A stretch of DNA of 64,000 bases, from assembly GCA_963601185.1 (NCBI GenBank), contig CAVCEE010000001.1, positions 124,001-188,000 of the forward strand. The letters are read 5' to 3'. This document shows positions 26,929 through 34,935 of the stretch, one piece after another (the stretch's first letter is position 1; every line of letters begins with the position of its first letter). The position numbers and the translations under genes are program-made. The DNA is from Limisoma sp963601185 (GTDB taxonomy: Bacteria > Bacteroidota > Bacteroidia > Bacteroidales > Muribaculaceae). The notes beneath the pieces were generated by a model. It made no database searches. It was given only the letters and a program-made list of their open reading frames with translations, and was not told where the DNA came from.

Positions 26929-28098
26929 ATGATAGACAATAAATTATATGAATATATGTCGGAGATGCTCAAGCGCACACCGGTTGATTTCATCAGGTAC
27001 AAATACGGAGAAATTAACTGGGAGGGACGGCTAGTGGGCATTGTGGGACCGCGCGGTGTGGGAAAATCTACAATGGTTCTGCAACACATCAAGCAATCTG
27101 CCGACGGACATCGGCTATATGTATCAGCCGACAACATCTATTTTACAAGCCATTCACTGATAGATTTTTCGGACGAGTTTGTCAAGGATGGTGGCACGCA
27201 TCTCTACATCGACGAGATACATAAATATCCCGGATGGAACAGGGAGTTGAAGCAAATCTATGACGTGCATCCGTCGCTAAAGGTGGTGTTTACAGGGTCG
27301 TCGGTACTCGACATAAAAAGGGGAGAGGCGGATTTGAGTCGCAGGGTGCTGATGTACAAGATGCAAGGGTTGTCGTTCAGGGAGTATCTGCAGTTGTTTC
27401 ACGGCATCAAGAGCCGGGCGTTCAGTTTTGACGAAATTCTAAGCCATAAGGTGGAGTTGCCGGAGGTTGCCCATCCGTTGCCTCTGTTCAGGGACTATCT
27501 CAACAGAGGATATTATCCATTTGCCATAGAGGGCGATTTTCCTACGCGGATGATGCAGGTGGTGGAGCAGACTGTGGAGGTCGACATTCCGCAATATGCC
27601 GATATGAAAGTCGCTACAGCCCGAAAATTGAAGCGTATGCTCGTCATTCTCTCAGGGCTTGTGCCTTATAAGCCAAGCATTGAGAGTCTGGCAGCGGAGA
27701 TAGGCGTGAGCAAGAACAATGTGCCAGACTATCTGGTGTATCTGGAGCGCGCTGGGATGATTGGTCTCTTGAGGGACGACACATTGGGAATGAGGGGTCT
27801 TGGAAAGGTGGAGAAGGTGTATGTCGACAATCCAAGTCTGATGTCAATACTCTCGTCTGAGCCGAACATCGGCAACATAAGGGAAACATTCTTCTACAAC
27901 CAAATGAGAGAAAGACAAGACGTTACGGCATCAAGGGTCTCAGATTTTACAATTTCCGGATATACGTTTGAAATCGGAGGGCGCAAGAAGGGAAAGAAGC
28001 AGATTGAGGACGTGCCTGACGGTCGCGTGGTAAAGGACGACATTGAGACGGGGCATGGCATTGTCATCCCTCTATGGCATTTCGGAATGAACTACTGA
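26929..28098 (+). CDS. AAA_14 ATPase with variant C-terminus
   Basis: A 389-residue ATPase with Walker A GPRGVGKS (residues 40-47), Walker B LYIDEIH (92-98) and the arginine/sensor region VVFTGSSVLDI. A helix-turn-helix-like stretch, ESLAAEIGVSKNNVPDYLVY, lies near residues 252-271. The C-terminus carries YTFEIGGRKKGKKQI (about 345-359), the counterpart of the PD-(D/E)XK strand in other AAA_14 proteins, but with E-x-G-x-R/K in place of E-V-K. Function is unknown. It is preceded by two 33-bp repeats and followed by a lipoprotein gene with a duplicated promoter. Confidence 0.88.
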   Translation: MIDNKLYEYMSEMLKRTPVDFIRYKYGEINWEGRLVGIVGPRGVGKSTMVLQHIKQSADGHRLYVSADNIYFTSHSLIDFSDEFVKDGGTHLYIDEIHKYPGWNRELKQIYDVHPSLKVVFTGSSVLDIKRGEADLSRRVLMYKMQGLSFREYLQLFHGIKSRAFSFDEILSHKVELPEVAHPLPLFRDYLNRGYYPFAIEGDFPTRMMQVVEQTVEVDIPQYADMKVATARKLKRMLVILSGLVPYKPSIESLAAEIGVSKNNVPDYLVYLERAGMIGLLRDDTLGMRGLGKVEKVYVDNPSLMSILSSEPNIGNIRETFFYNQMRERQDVTASRVSDFTISGYTFEIGGRKKGKKQIEDVPDGRVVKDDIETGHGIVIPLWHFGMNY

Positions 28099-28132
28099 TG
28101 TATGGATTTTAGTCGCTCTTTTTGCGTTTTGC

Positions 28133-28152
28133 GGATTTTTTGTGTAAGTTTG
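28133..28152 (+). promoter_or_regulatory. Promoter of the lipoprotein gene, exact copy of the ATPase promoter
   Basis: GGATTTTTTGTGTAAGTTTG is identical over 20 bp to 26875-26894 and includes the -7 box TAAGTTTG (28145-28152), 21 bp before the ATG at 28174. The dyad TCCCTCATTGAGGGA is absent here. Confidence 0.65.
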
Positions 28153-28173
28153 TGAAACTAAACGACAAGCATC

Positions 28174-28566
28174 ATGACAAACAAACTCGGAATCAAACTT
28201 TTTGCACTTATGCTCACCATCGTTGTGGGGGCATCGCTCTCGTCGTGCGACGAAGACGACCCTTTCTTCAGCGACATCGTGGGCTCGTGGCATCTCGTGG
28301 AGTCGGACGGCCAACCGGTCTACGGCTATCAAGTGGACAACTATTCGTTCTTCAGCGACGGAACGGGCACTTACGCCTACTACGACACGTTCGGTCATTT
28401 CTGGCAGGAAACGTTCTCTTGGCAGTCGTTTCGCGGCGAGCAGTTGATACTCTACTACGATAACCCTAATTTCGGCACTGTTTCGTGCTACTACCGCTAC
28501 GACGGACGGTATATGTATTTCTCCACCGACCGTTCGTTCTACTCCTACACGGTGTACAGCAGATAG
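28174..28566 (+). CDS. Small lipoprotein, function unknown
   Basis: A 130-residue protein with a lipoprotein signal peptide ending in the lipobox LSSC (cysteine near residue 25), followed by DEDDP, an acidic stretch typical of lipoproteins exported to the surface in Bacteroidota. The mature part is rich in aromatic residues (GSWHLVESDG, YSFFSDGTGTYAYYD) and looks like a small lipocalin-like beta-barrel. No enzyme motif is seen. Its 3' end overlaps the convergent tatD-family gene by 22 bp. Confidence 0.78.
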   Translation: MTNKLGIKLFALMLTIVVGASLSSCDEDDPFFSDIVGSWHLVESDGQPVYGYQVDNYSFFSDGTGTYAYYDTFGHFWQETFSWQSFRGEQLILYYDNPNFGTVSCYYRYDGRYMYFSTDRSFYSYTVYSR

Positions 28567-29159
28567 AGGTTGCGTGCGGCTGCTTGCAGCACGTCGTCTT
28601 CACTCATACCGCGGCATTGGGCAACCTTTGCCGCGATTTCGTTTATTGTCAGCGCCGACTCGTCGGTTTCTGTCAGCAACCGGTTGTCGGGGATTGCGGC
28701 GGCGGCTTCGGCGTTGAAGTGCTCGCCGAGCGACAGATAGATGCCCGCCTGCCAGAGTTGGCGCGCGAGGGTGGCATTGCCTCTGAATCCGTGCCATATC
28801 CACGCCATGCTGGGACGCAGCGACTTGCGCAGGGCGAGGATGCGGTCGGCTGACTTGACCGCGTGGAGCACGAGCGGCTTGCGGAGCGTTTCGGAGAGGC
28901 TGATGTGCAGTCGCAGCACCTCCTCCTGTGTCGCCTGGTCGGCACCGCGCAACTTGTCGATACCTGTTTCGCCGATGAGAACAACTTGTGGGTCGGCGCA
29001 GACGGTCTCCAGCAGCCTTTTACTGAACGGTTTGCCGGTGTGCCACGGATGGATGCCCACGGAATAGAGCAGTCCCTTCTGTGGGCGGAAATCCTCCGGC
29101 GCAACGCTGATAATGGCGTTGTGCCTGTCGGGGTGATGGGTATGGCAGTCGGCAATCAT
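28545..29159 (-). CDS. TatD family hydrolase
   Basis: A 204-residue metal-dependent hydrolase of the TatD family, which act as 3'-5' DNA exonucleases or deoxyribonucleases. It starts at 29159 with MIADCHTHHPD, the first metal-binding motif. SVGIHPWH, IGETGID and VLHAVKSADR follow, and the C-terminus has LTETDESAL with a metal-binding aspartate. The upstream ATG at 29228 falls in yidD and adds unrelated residues. It is shorter than E. coli TatD (260), as usual for this clade. It ends the aspC-to-tatD operon. Confidence 0.88.
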   Translation of the reverse strand: MIADCHTHHPDRHNAIISVAPEDFRPQKGLLYSVGIHPWHTGKPFSKRLLETVCADPQVVLIGETGIDKLRGADQATQEEVLRLHISLSETLRKPLVLHAVKSADRILALRKSLRPSMAWIWHGFRGNATLARQLWQAGIYLSLGEHFNAEAAAAIPDNRLLTETDESALTINEIAAKVAQCRGMSEDDVLQAAARNLYLLYTV

Positions 29160-29163
29160 TGGC

Positions 29164-29385
29164 TTATGGTACGGGATCGTGGCCGCTTCCGCCCCACGGA
29201 TGACAACGGCAGATGCGCTTGATGGCAAGCCACGAGCCTTTCAGTGGGCCGTACTTGCGTAGAGCCTCGATGGCATACTGGCTGCAAGTGGGCGTGTAGC
29301 GGCACGCCGGCGGAAGCATCGGCGATATGCTCATCTGATAAAATCTGATTGGCAGGATTAGAAGCCTTGTGAGCAACTTTTTCAT
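29164..29385 (-). CDS. yidD: Membrane protein insertion efficiency factor YidD
   Basis: A 73-residue YidD protein with LPIRFYQMSISPMLPPACRY, then TPTCSQYAIEALRKYG and ICRCHPWGGSGHDPVP. YidD assists YidC-dependent membrane insertion at the inner membrane. The start at 29385 (MKKLLTRLLI) overlaps the rnpA stop by 4 bp. The upstream ATG at 29448 is inside rnpA and is not used. Gene order rnpA-yidD matches most bacteria, but rpmH is not here. Confidence 0.93.
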   Translation of the reverse strand: MKKLLTRLLILPIRFYQMSISPMLPPACRYTPTCSQYAIEALRKYGPLKGSWLAIKRICRCHPWGGSGHDPVP

Positions 29386-29792
29386 AGTTGTGGGGTTTCC
29401 GTCTGTTCGGCTGATAAATTTGCAGCCACGGCGCTTAAAATGGTGCATACGCGCTTCTCAATCGATGCGTAGGATTTCTCCTCGTTGCTTACGTAGAGGA
29501 AAGCGATGTCAACCTTCTTTCCTGTTGCCGCAAGTGTAGGGTTGAGCAAGTGGCGGTTGAGCCGGTAGGCTTCCCTCACTCGGCGGCGGAGCAACACGCG
29601 CCCCACGGCGGTGCGGATTTTCTTCTTTGGTATGGTAATCATAAATTGAGCCGGGGCACCGTAGGTGCGCTGGCTCTCGGCATAGACCGCCCTCAGTGGG
29701 TAGGCTTTGGCTGGGCTGCCCTCTGAAAACAAACGGTTTACAGCAGTTCGGCTGCAAAGTTTTTCCGATTTATGAAGACTTAATTCCGCCAT
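29382..29792 (-). CDS. rnpA: Ribonuclease P protein component
   Basis: This 136-residue basic protein binds RNase P RNA for tRNA 5' processing. The diagnostic RNR-like motif is LLRRRVREAYR, preceded by PKKKIRTAVG. It starts with SLHKSEKLCSRTAVNRLFSEG, the usual N-terminal helix region. It overlaps yidD by 4 bp and lies 40 bp after hemD. A stretch coding RTYGAPAQ contains CCGTAGGTGCGC on the plus strand, a match to the dispersed palindromic element. Confidence 0.92.
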   Translation of the reverse strand: MAELSLHKSEKLCSRTAVNRLFSEGSPAKAYPLRAVYAESQRTYGAPAQFMITIPKKKIRTAVGRVLLRRRVREAYRLNRHLLNPTLAATGKKVDIAFLYVSNEEKSYASIEKRVCTILSAVAANLSAEQTETPQL

Positions 29793-29832
29793 CCTTGCAG
29801 TCGCCGGCAGTGAGCCGGCGCGAGGGTATGTT

Positions 29833-30582
29833 TTACTTTTTGTGGGTTTTCAGATACTGGTCGATAGCGGCTGTGATCGACGGAGCAGCGGCTGTCGGCG
29901 CTTCGATGTCGAGGCGCAGACCGGCATCGGTGATGGCTTTGGCAGTCTGCACGCCGAAGCATCCGATTTTGGTGTCGCCTTGCTCGAAGTTAGGGAAGTT
30001 CTTCTGCAGCGACTTCACGCCTGTTGGGCTGAAGAAGATTAGCATGTCGTAGTCAAACGGCTCGCCCTCTTGGAAGTCGTTGCTCACGGTGCGGTACATC
30101 ACCGCACGCGAGTAGTTCACCTTGTTCTTCTCGAGCACGCTCTCGCCGTCGTTTTTCTGCACCTCCGACACCACATAGAGGTATTTGTCGGTGTTGTGCT
30201 TCACGATTTGTGGAATCAAATCGTCGAGTTTGCCAGTCTTGCCGAAGAAAATCTTGCGCTTGCGGTAGACGGTGTATTTTTGCAAATAGAGGGCGATAGC
30301 CTCAGTGGTGCAGAAGTATTTCATTGTTTCAGGCACAGCGAAGCGCGACTCCTCGGCGATGCGGAAGAAGTGGTCGATGGCTGATTTTGCGGTGAAAATC
30401 ACGGCTGTGTGCTCTGAAAGTGATATTTTTTGCTGTCTGAATTCCTTGGATGTCAAACCTTCAACCTTGATGAAAGGGCGGAACACGATTTCCACGCCGT
30501 ATTTCTTCTCAATGTCGAAATATGGTGACTTATCTGATGATGGTTTGGGTTGGGAAACTAAGATTTTGTTAACTTTAGCCAT
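29833..30582 (-). CDS. hemD: Uroporphyrinogen-III synthase
   Basis: HemD cyclises hydroxymethylbilane to uroporphyrinogen III in heme synthesis. The 249-residue protein is of the divergent Bacteroidota type: ILVSQPKPSSDKSPYFDIEKKYGVEI at the start, IFTAKSAIDHFFRI in the first domain, and DMLIFFSPTGVKSLQKNFPN plus GCFGVQTAKAI in the second. The SPTGV segment is the family hallmark. It follows the DUF4271 gene by 15 bp, a fixed pairing in this phylum. Other heme genes are not nearby. Confidence 0.9.
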   Translation of the reverse strand: MAKVNKILVSQPKPSSDKSPYFDIEKKYGVEIVFRPFIKVEGLTSKEFRQQKISLSEHTAVIFTAKSAIDHFFRIAEESRFAVPETMKYFCTTEAIALYLQKYTVYRKRKIFFGKTGKLDDLIPQIVKHNTDKYLYVVSEVQKNDGESVLEKNKVNYSRAVMYRTVSNDFQEGEPFDYDMLIFFSPTGVKSLQKNFPNFEQGDTKIGCFGVQTAKAITDAGLRLDIEAPTAAAPSITAAIDQYLKTHKK

Positions 30583-30597
30583 TTTCTGTGGTTGTCC

Positions 30598-31452
30598 TTA
30601 TATAAATAATGCTCTGTTTATGAAGAATGTGACCGGAGCGATTTCAACGGCGCAAAGGTACGAAATAAAATACACGTATTGAAACAAATAACTATAAAAA
30701 ATCCTAATGCTTTTGGCGTAGAACACCAGTTTTGATGCCGCATAGAGACTGATTGCCACACTCGTCATCACGTTGTTGAGGTCGGGCTCGAAGAGCATAA
30801 TCAGGGCGAGCGGAGTGAGAAACAGTCCGAGGAAAATCTGGGTGGAGTTGAAGCCTTGCAGCCACAGCCGGGTGTCGATGCGGTTGGCAAAGATGTAGCC
30901 GGTGGCGGTGGCGGCAATCAGTTGGAAGAGATAGAACGCTGCTGCCGTGGCTGTTGACAGGCTCACAAGCAACGGCATAGTCATCGACGATGCCGCTGGC
31001 AGCCACGCAAGGGCGGCTGAATAGATAACTATGCCTTCCGCAATAAGCGACACGATGATGAGAGCCACCATAAGGATGTTCTCGTTGGCGGTGTGCTCGT
31101 CGAGGTGGTTTTCGGTGCGCTTCACCGACCACAGGTTGCGTGCCAGTTTGGGGAAGAACTTCGCTCCTTTCTTGTAACTGTAGGCTATCAGCAGAAACGA
31201 CACCACAAGCAGCGCAATCATTATCGAGGAGTGCGCCGGGGTGTGGGTGTATGCCACTGGGATGTCGCCCTCACGGTCGCCGACCATAGGGTACGACTCC
31301 AGCGGCTTGTATTCCGTAACGGCAGAGGGCAACGAGTCGGTCAGTCCGTTGGGATAGGCCGGCTGGTAGTAGTGGCGGTGGTAATGGGCTGCATACGCTG
31401 CCGCATCGCCTCCTGCGGGTTGCTGGATTGCTATGTCAAGACTGTCTGGCAT
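30598..31452 (-). CDS. DUF4271 polytopic membrane protein
   Basis: A 284-residue membrane protein with a proline- and tyrosine-rich N-terminal tail of about 70 residues, followed by six or seven hydrophobic segments. It matches DUF4271, which in Bacteroidota sits next to hemD. Its function is not known; coupling to envelope or heme steps is only a guess. It lies 4 bp after the LOG-family gene and 15 bp before hemD. Confidence 0.82.
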   Translation of the reverse strand: MPDSLDIAIQQPAGGDAAAYAAHYHRHYYQPAYPNGLTDSLPSAVTEYKPLESYPMVGDREGDIPVAYTHTPAHSSIMIALLVVSFLLIAYSYKKGAKFFPKLARNLWSVKRTENHLDEHTANENILMVALIIVSLIAEGIVIYSAALAWLPAASSMTMPLLVSLSTATAAAFYLFQLIAATATGYIFANRIDTRLWLQGFNSTQIFLGLFLTPLALIMLFEPDLNNVMTSVAISLYAASKLVFYAKSIRIFYSYLFQYVYFISYLCAVEIAPVTFFINRALFI

Positions 31453-31456
31453 CTGC

Positions 31457-32026
31457 TTACCGTTTTGGTTCTATTGTGTTGTCGTCCTGCGGCTTCTGGA
31501 GCATCTTCACGGCTTGTTCGGGCGTTTCTGCCACCTCCCACAGGTGCTTGTGCGACCGCTTCATAAACCCCTCGTCGACGCAGCGCGTGAGCATCGCAAT
31601 CAGGGGGTCATAGTAGCCGCTGGTGTTCACCACGATGATGCGCCCGGAGAACAATCCCAGTTGCCGCCACGTCACGATTTCAAGGAGTTCCTCGAGCGTG
31701 CCGCATCCGCCTGGGAGAGCCACGGCGGCATCTGCCATCGCCGCCATCTGCTCTTTGCGCGTGTGGATGTCGGGGGTGACAATGGTTTGCGTCAGAGCAT
31801 CGTAGCCCCAGCCGTTGTCGACCATAAACTGCGGAATCACGCCGGTCACTGTGCCGCCGTTGTCGAGGCAGCCGTCGGCGAGGTTGCGCATCAGTCCTTC
31901 GTTGCCGGCACCGCACACCGTCTCAATGCCGGCACGCGCCAACGCCGCGCCCATACGGTAGGCGGCGTCAAGGTAGCGGCAGTCTACATTGGCACTCGAT
32001 GCGCAGTAAACGCAAACTCTCTGCAT
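31457..32026 (-). CDS. LOG family protein (TIGR00730)
   Basis: A 189-residue Rossmann-like protein with VCVYCASSANVD at the start and the nucleotide-binding motif PGGCGTLEE near residues 102-110. LOG proteins are cytokinin-riboside monophosphate phosphoribohydrolases, which release the base from nucleotide 5'-monophosphates. In bacteria a general nucleotide hydrolase role (as in PpnN) is likely. It lies 1 bp after aspC and 4 bp before the DUF4271 gene. Confidence 0.88.
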   Translation of the reverse strand: MQRVCVYCASSANVDCRYLDAAYRMGAALARAGIETVCGAGNEGLMRNLADGCLDNGGTVTGVIPQFMVDNGWGYDALTQTIVTPDIHTRKEQMAAMADAAVALPGGCGTLEELLEIVTWRQLGLFSGRIIVVNTSGYYDPLIAMLTRCVDEGFMKRSHKHLWEVAETPEQAVKMLQKPQDDNTIEPKR

Positions 32027-32027
32027 C

Positions 32028-33221
32028 TTATTTCAGGCGGGCAAGCGTAGCCGCTATGCGACGTGCCGCCTCGCGGATATTGTCGTCGCTGGTTGCGTAA
32101 CTGAGTCGGATGTAGCCCGGTGCGCAGAAGGCGTCGCCGCTGACGGTTGCCACATGACCCACTTCAAGCAGGTACATTGCCAGGTCGTTGGCATCGTTGA
32201 TCTTGCGGTCGCCGTCGGCTTTGCCGAAATATGCCGATACCTCAGGGAAGATGTAGAACGCTCCCTGCGGATGGTTGATGCGCAGGTCAGGGATTTCCTT
32301 CAGCAGGTTAACCACGAGGTCGCGGCGGCGCTCAAACGCCTGTCGCATGGTTTCCACGCACTCCTGCGAGCCTGTGTAGGCTGCTTCGGCGGCTTTCTGT
32401 GCCACCGATGAAGGGTTGGATGTGTACTGACCCTGGAGTTTGGTAGTGGCTTTTGCCACCCACAGCGGTGCGGCGATGAAGCCGATGCGCCAGCCGGTCA
32501 TAGCATAGGCTTTCGAAACGCCGTTGACGATGATTGTGCGGTCGCGCACGGCGTCAAACTCGGAGATGGAGGCAAACTTGCCTGTATAGTTGATGTGCTC
32601 GTAGATTTCGTCGGAGAGCACGAGTATGTCGGGGTATTTTGCAAGCACGTCGGCGAGGGCTTTCAACTCGTCGTGGGTGTAGACGCTGCCCGTAGGGTTG
32701 GATGGCGAGCAGAGGAGAAGCATGCGTGTGCGGGGCGTGATGGCTGCCTCGAGTTGCGCAGGAGTGATTTTGAAGTCCTGCTCCACGCTTGCCGGAACGG
32801 TGACGGTCTTGCCTTCGGCAAGTTTTACCATCTCCACGTAACTTACCCATGCTGGGGTGGGGATGACCACCTCATCGCCGGGGTTGATGGTGGCAAGAAT
32901 CACGTTGCACAAAGACTGCTTGGCGCCGCCCGACACTACAATCTGCTCGGGCGCAAAGTCGAGTCCATTCTCGTTTTTCATCTTTGCGGCGATGGCTTTG
33001 CGCAGACTCATATAGCCTGGCACGGGGGTGTAGAACGTGAAGTTGTCGTCGATGGCCTTCTTGGCTGCTTCCTTGATGTGGTCAGGGGTGTGGAAATCCG
33101 GTTCGCCCACTGAAAGGTTGATTACATCGACTCCTTGAGCCTTCAACTCGTTGCTTTTCTGCGACATCGCCAATGTTGCTGATGGCGACAAAGCCTGAAT
33201 TCTTTGTGAAATGTGTTCCAT
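32028..33221 (-). CDS. aspC: Pyridoxal-phosphate-dependent aspartate aminotransferase
   Basis: A 397-residue fold-type I aminotransferase of the AspC/PatA group. The PLP lysine is in VNGVSKAYAMTGWRIGF, the cofactor ring aspartate in LVLSDEIYEHINY, and the carboxylate-binding arginine near PGYIRLSYA. SVGEPDFHTPDHI is a family start motif. Substrate is probably aspartate/glutamate with 2-oxoglutarate, though prephenate use is possible in some relatives. It is the first gene of the aspC-LOG-DUF4271-hemD-rnpA-yidD-tatD operon. Confidence 0.9.
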   Translation of the reverse strand: MEHISQRIQALSPSATLAMSQKSNELKAQGVDVINLSVGEPDFHTPDHIKEAAKKAIDDNFTFYTPVPGYMSLRKAIAAKMKNENGLDFAPEQIVVSGGAKQSLCNVILATINPGDEVVIPTPAWVSYVEMVKLAEGKTVTVPASVEQDFKITPAQLEAAITPRTRMLLLCSPSNPTGSVYTHDELKALADVLAKYPDILVLSDEIYEHINYTGKFASISEFDAVRDRTIIVNGVSKAYAMTGWRIGFIAAPLWVAKATTKLQGQYTSNPSSVAQKAAEAAYTGSQECVETMRQAFERRRDLVVNLLKEIPDLRINHPQGAFYIFPEVSAYFGKADGDRKINDANDLAMYLLEVGHVATVSGDAFCAPGYIRLSYATSDDNIREAARRIAATLARLK

Positions 33222-33249
33222 TGCTGTTCGGAATAATGTTTTACTGCTG

Positions 33250-33257
33250 CAAAGTTA
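33250..33257 (-). promoter_or_regulatory. -7 box of the aspC operon
   Basis: On the minus strand it reads TAACTTTG, matching TAnnTTTG, 28 bp before the ATG at 33221. It diverges from the cstA promoter. Confidence 0.6.
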
Positions 33258-33368
33258 CGCATTTATATTTGAATATGACTTACTCACTTGTGTTATTGTG
33301 GAAAGACCAAAATCTTCACGCTTTTGAAAATTGACAGTTTTTTTATTCACGAGCCAATGATTTATTAT

Positions 33369-33376
33369 TATCTTTG
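33369..33376 (+). promoter_or_regulatory. -7 box of cstA
   Basis: TATCTTTG matches TAnnTTTG and lies 26 bp before the ATG. No clear -33 TTTG is visible at the usual distance. Confidence 0.55.
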
Positions 33377-33402
33377 TGTGATTTTTATAAAATTTTAAGA
33401 CA

Positions 33403-34854
33403 ATGATTACCTTTATTGTTTCTCTGTGCCTGCTCATAGGAGGCTATTTCATCTACGGACGGTTCTTGTCTCACTATTTCGGTGTCGACCCGGCGCGTCC
33501 CACTCCAGTGAAGCGGCTCAATGATGGCGTGGATTACAAGGAGATGGCGCCTTGGCGTATGTACATCATCCAGTTTCTCAACATCGCCGGTCTTGGCCCT
33601 ATCTTCGGCGCTATTATGGGTGCCGCCTACGGACCGATGGCGTATGTGTGGATTGTGGTAGGCTGCATATTTATGGGTGCTGCCCACGACTATGTGGCGG
33701 GTCTGCTCACGCTACGCAACGACGGTCGTGACCTGCCGATGGTGGTGGGAAAATATATGGGCAACGGCGTGCGCCATTTTCTGGTGCTCTTCACTGCAAT
33801 GCTGCTCTTTGCTGTGGGCATATCTTTCGTTGTCGGCCCTGCCGACCTGCTCGCCACCCTCACTGGCGCGCCGAAGATGATATGGCTCTTGGTGGTGTTT
33901 GCCTACTATGTGATTGCAACCCTGTTGCCTATCGACAAAATTATAGGCCGGATATATCCGTTTTTCGGTGCGTGTCTGCTCCTTATGGCACTCGGCGTTG
34001 GCGGCTACCTGTTCTACGGTGGTTTCTCTGGACAGATTCATCTCACGGAGTTCTCGCTTGATGCGTTCCACAACTACCATTACGACCCTGACAACAATAT
34101 CCTCTTCCCGATGCTGTTTATCGTCGTTTCCTGCGGTGCAATTTCGGGCTTCCATGCCACTCAGTCGCCGTTGCTGGCACGATGCATGACAAGCGAGAAA
34201 TATGCGCGCCCGGTGTTTTACGGCGCAATGATCAGCGAGGGTATAGTAACCCTCATCTGGGCAACTGCCGCCATCGCCTATTTCGGCGGTCCTGAAGGGC
34301 TCAACGCTGCCGCTGCCGCTGGCAAAACGCCGTCGATTATGGTCAATGAAATCTGCAACTCGTGGCTGGGGCAGATAGGCTTGGTTCTTGCCGCTGCCGG
34401 CGTGATTGTATGCCCTATCACCACTGGCGACACAGCCTTCCGCTGTATGCGTATGATTGTGGCGCAGGCGTTCAACTATGCGCAGAAAACTCTTGTGAGC
34501 CGACTGGTAGTTACAGTGCCTATCTTTGTTGCTGCATTCGTGTGCTGCTTCGTTGACTTCACCACGATATGGAAGTGCGTGGGCATCTCCAACCAAGTGC
34601 TCGCCACCGTTACGCTGTGGACTCTGGCTACCTATTTTGCACGCCGCAACAAGATACATTGGATTTTCTCGCTCCCGGCGATGTTCCTCACTGCAGTGTG
34701 CGTTTGCTACCTCTGCGTTGCGCCTAACGAAGCCGCTGGCTTCGGGTTGCCTACGGAAATCGGCAACATCTGCGGCGTGATTGCGGCGTTTATCTGCTTT
34801 GTAATCTTCGACATCCGCACGCGTAAACTCGGTCCGCTGAAAGACGAAAACTAA
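33403..34854 (+). CDS. cstA: Carbon starvation protein CstA (peptide/pyruvate transporter family)
   Basis: A 483-residue protein with about a dozen or more membrane segments. It has the CstA N-terminal signatures NIAGLGPIFGAIMGAAYGP and VGCIFMGAAHDYVAG, and later GFHATQSPLLARCM. E. coli CstA and BtsT are about 700 residues; the shorter form is usual in Bacteroidota. The family takes up pyruvate or peptides. It stands alone between divergent aspC and a convergent ATPase gene, and is followed by a strong hairpin terminator. Confidence 0.9.
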   Translation: MITFIVSLCLLIGGYFIYGRFLSHYFGVDPARPTPVKRLNDGVDYKEMAPWRMYIIQFLNIAGLGPIFGAIMGAAYGPMAYVWIVVGCIFMGAAHDYVAGLLTLRNDGRDLPMVVGKYMGNGVRHFLVLFTAMLLFAVGISFVVGPADLLATLTGAPKMIWLLVVFAYYVIATLLPIDKIIGRIYPFFGACLLLMALGVGGYLFYGGFSGQIHLTEFSLDAFHNYHYDPDNNILFPMLFIVVSCGAISGFHATQSPLLARCMTSEKYARPVFYGAMISEGIVTLIWATAAIAYFGGPEGLNAAAAAGKTPSIMVNEICNSWLGQIGLVLAAAGVIVCPITTGDTAFRCMRMIVAQAFNYAQKTLVSRLVVTVPIFVAAFVCCFVDFTTIWKCVGISNQVLATVTLWTLATYFARRNKIHWIFSLPAMFLTAVCVCYLCVAPNEAAGFGLPTEIGNICGVIAAFICFVIFDIRTRKLGPLKDEN

Positions 34855-34884
34855 AAGACATACAGAATTTGACAAAATCGTGAA

Positions 34885-34930
34885 CCGGGGCAGATGCGTC
34901 AGCAATGGCGCATCCGCCCCGGCCCTTTTT
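34885..34930. terminator. Intrinsic terminator after cstA
   Basis: CCGGGGCAGATGCG (from 34885) pairs with CGCATCCGCCCCGG, giving a long G/C-rich stem with a small bulge, followed by CCTTTTTTG. It lies 30 bp after the cstA stop and just before the 3' end of the convergent ATPase gene. Confidence 0.85.
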
Positions 34931-34935
34931 TGCTC

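Noticed and set aside
29659..29670. CCGTAGGTGCGC match to the dispersed palindromic element inside rnpA
   Set aside because: It codes for residues in the middle of rnpA without the hairpin modules. A 12-bp match may be chance or an old insertion; not enough to call a copy.
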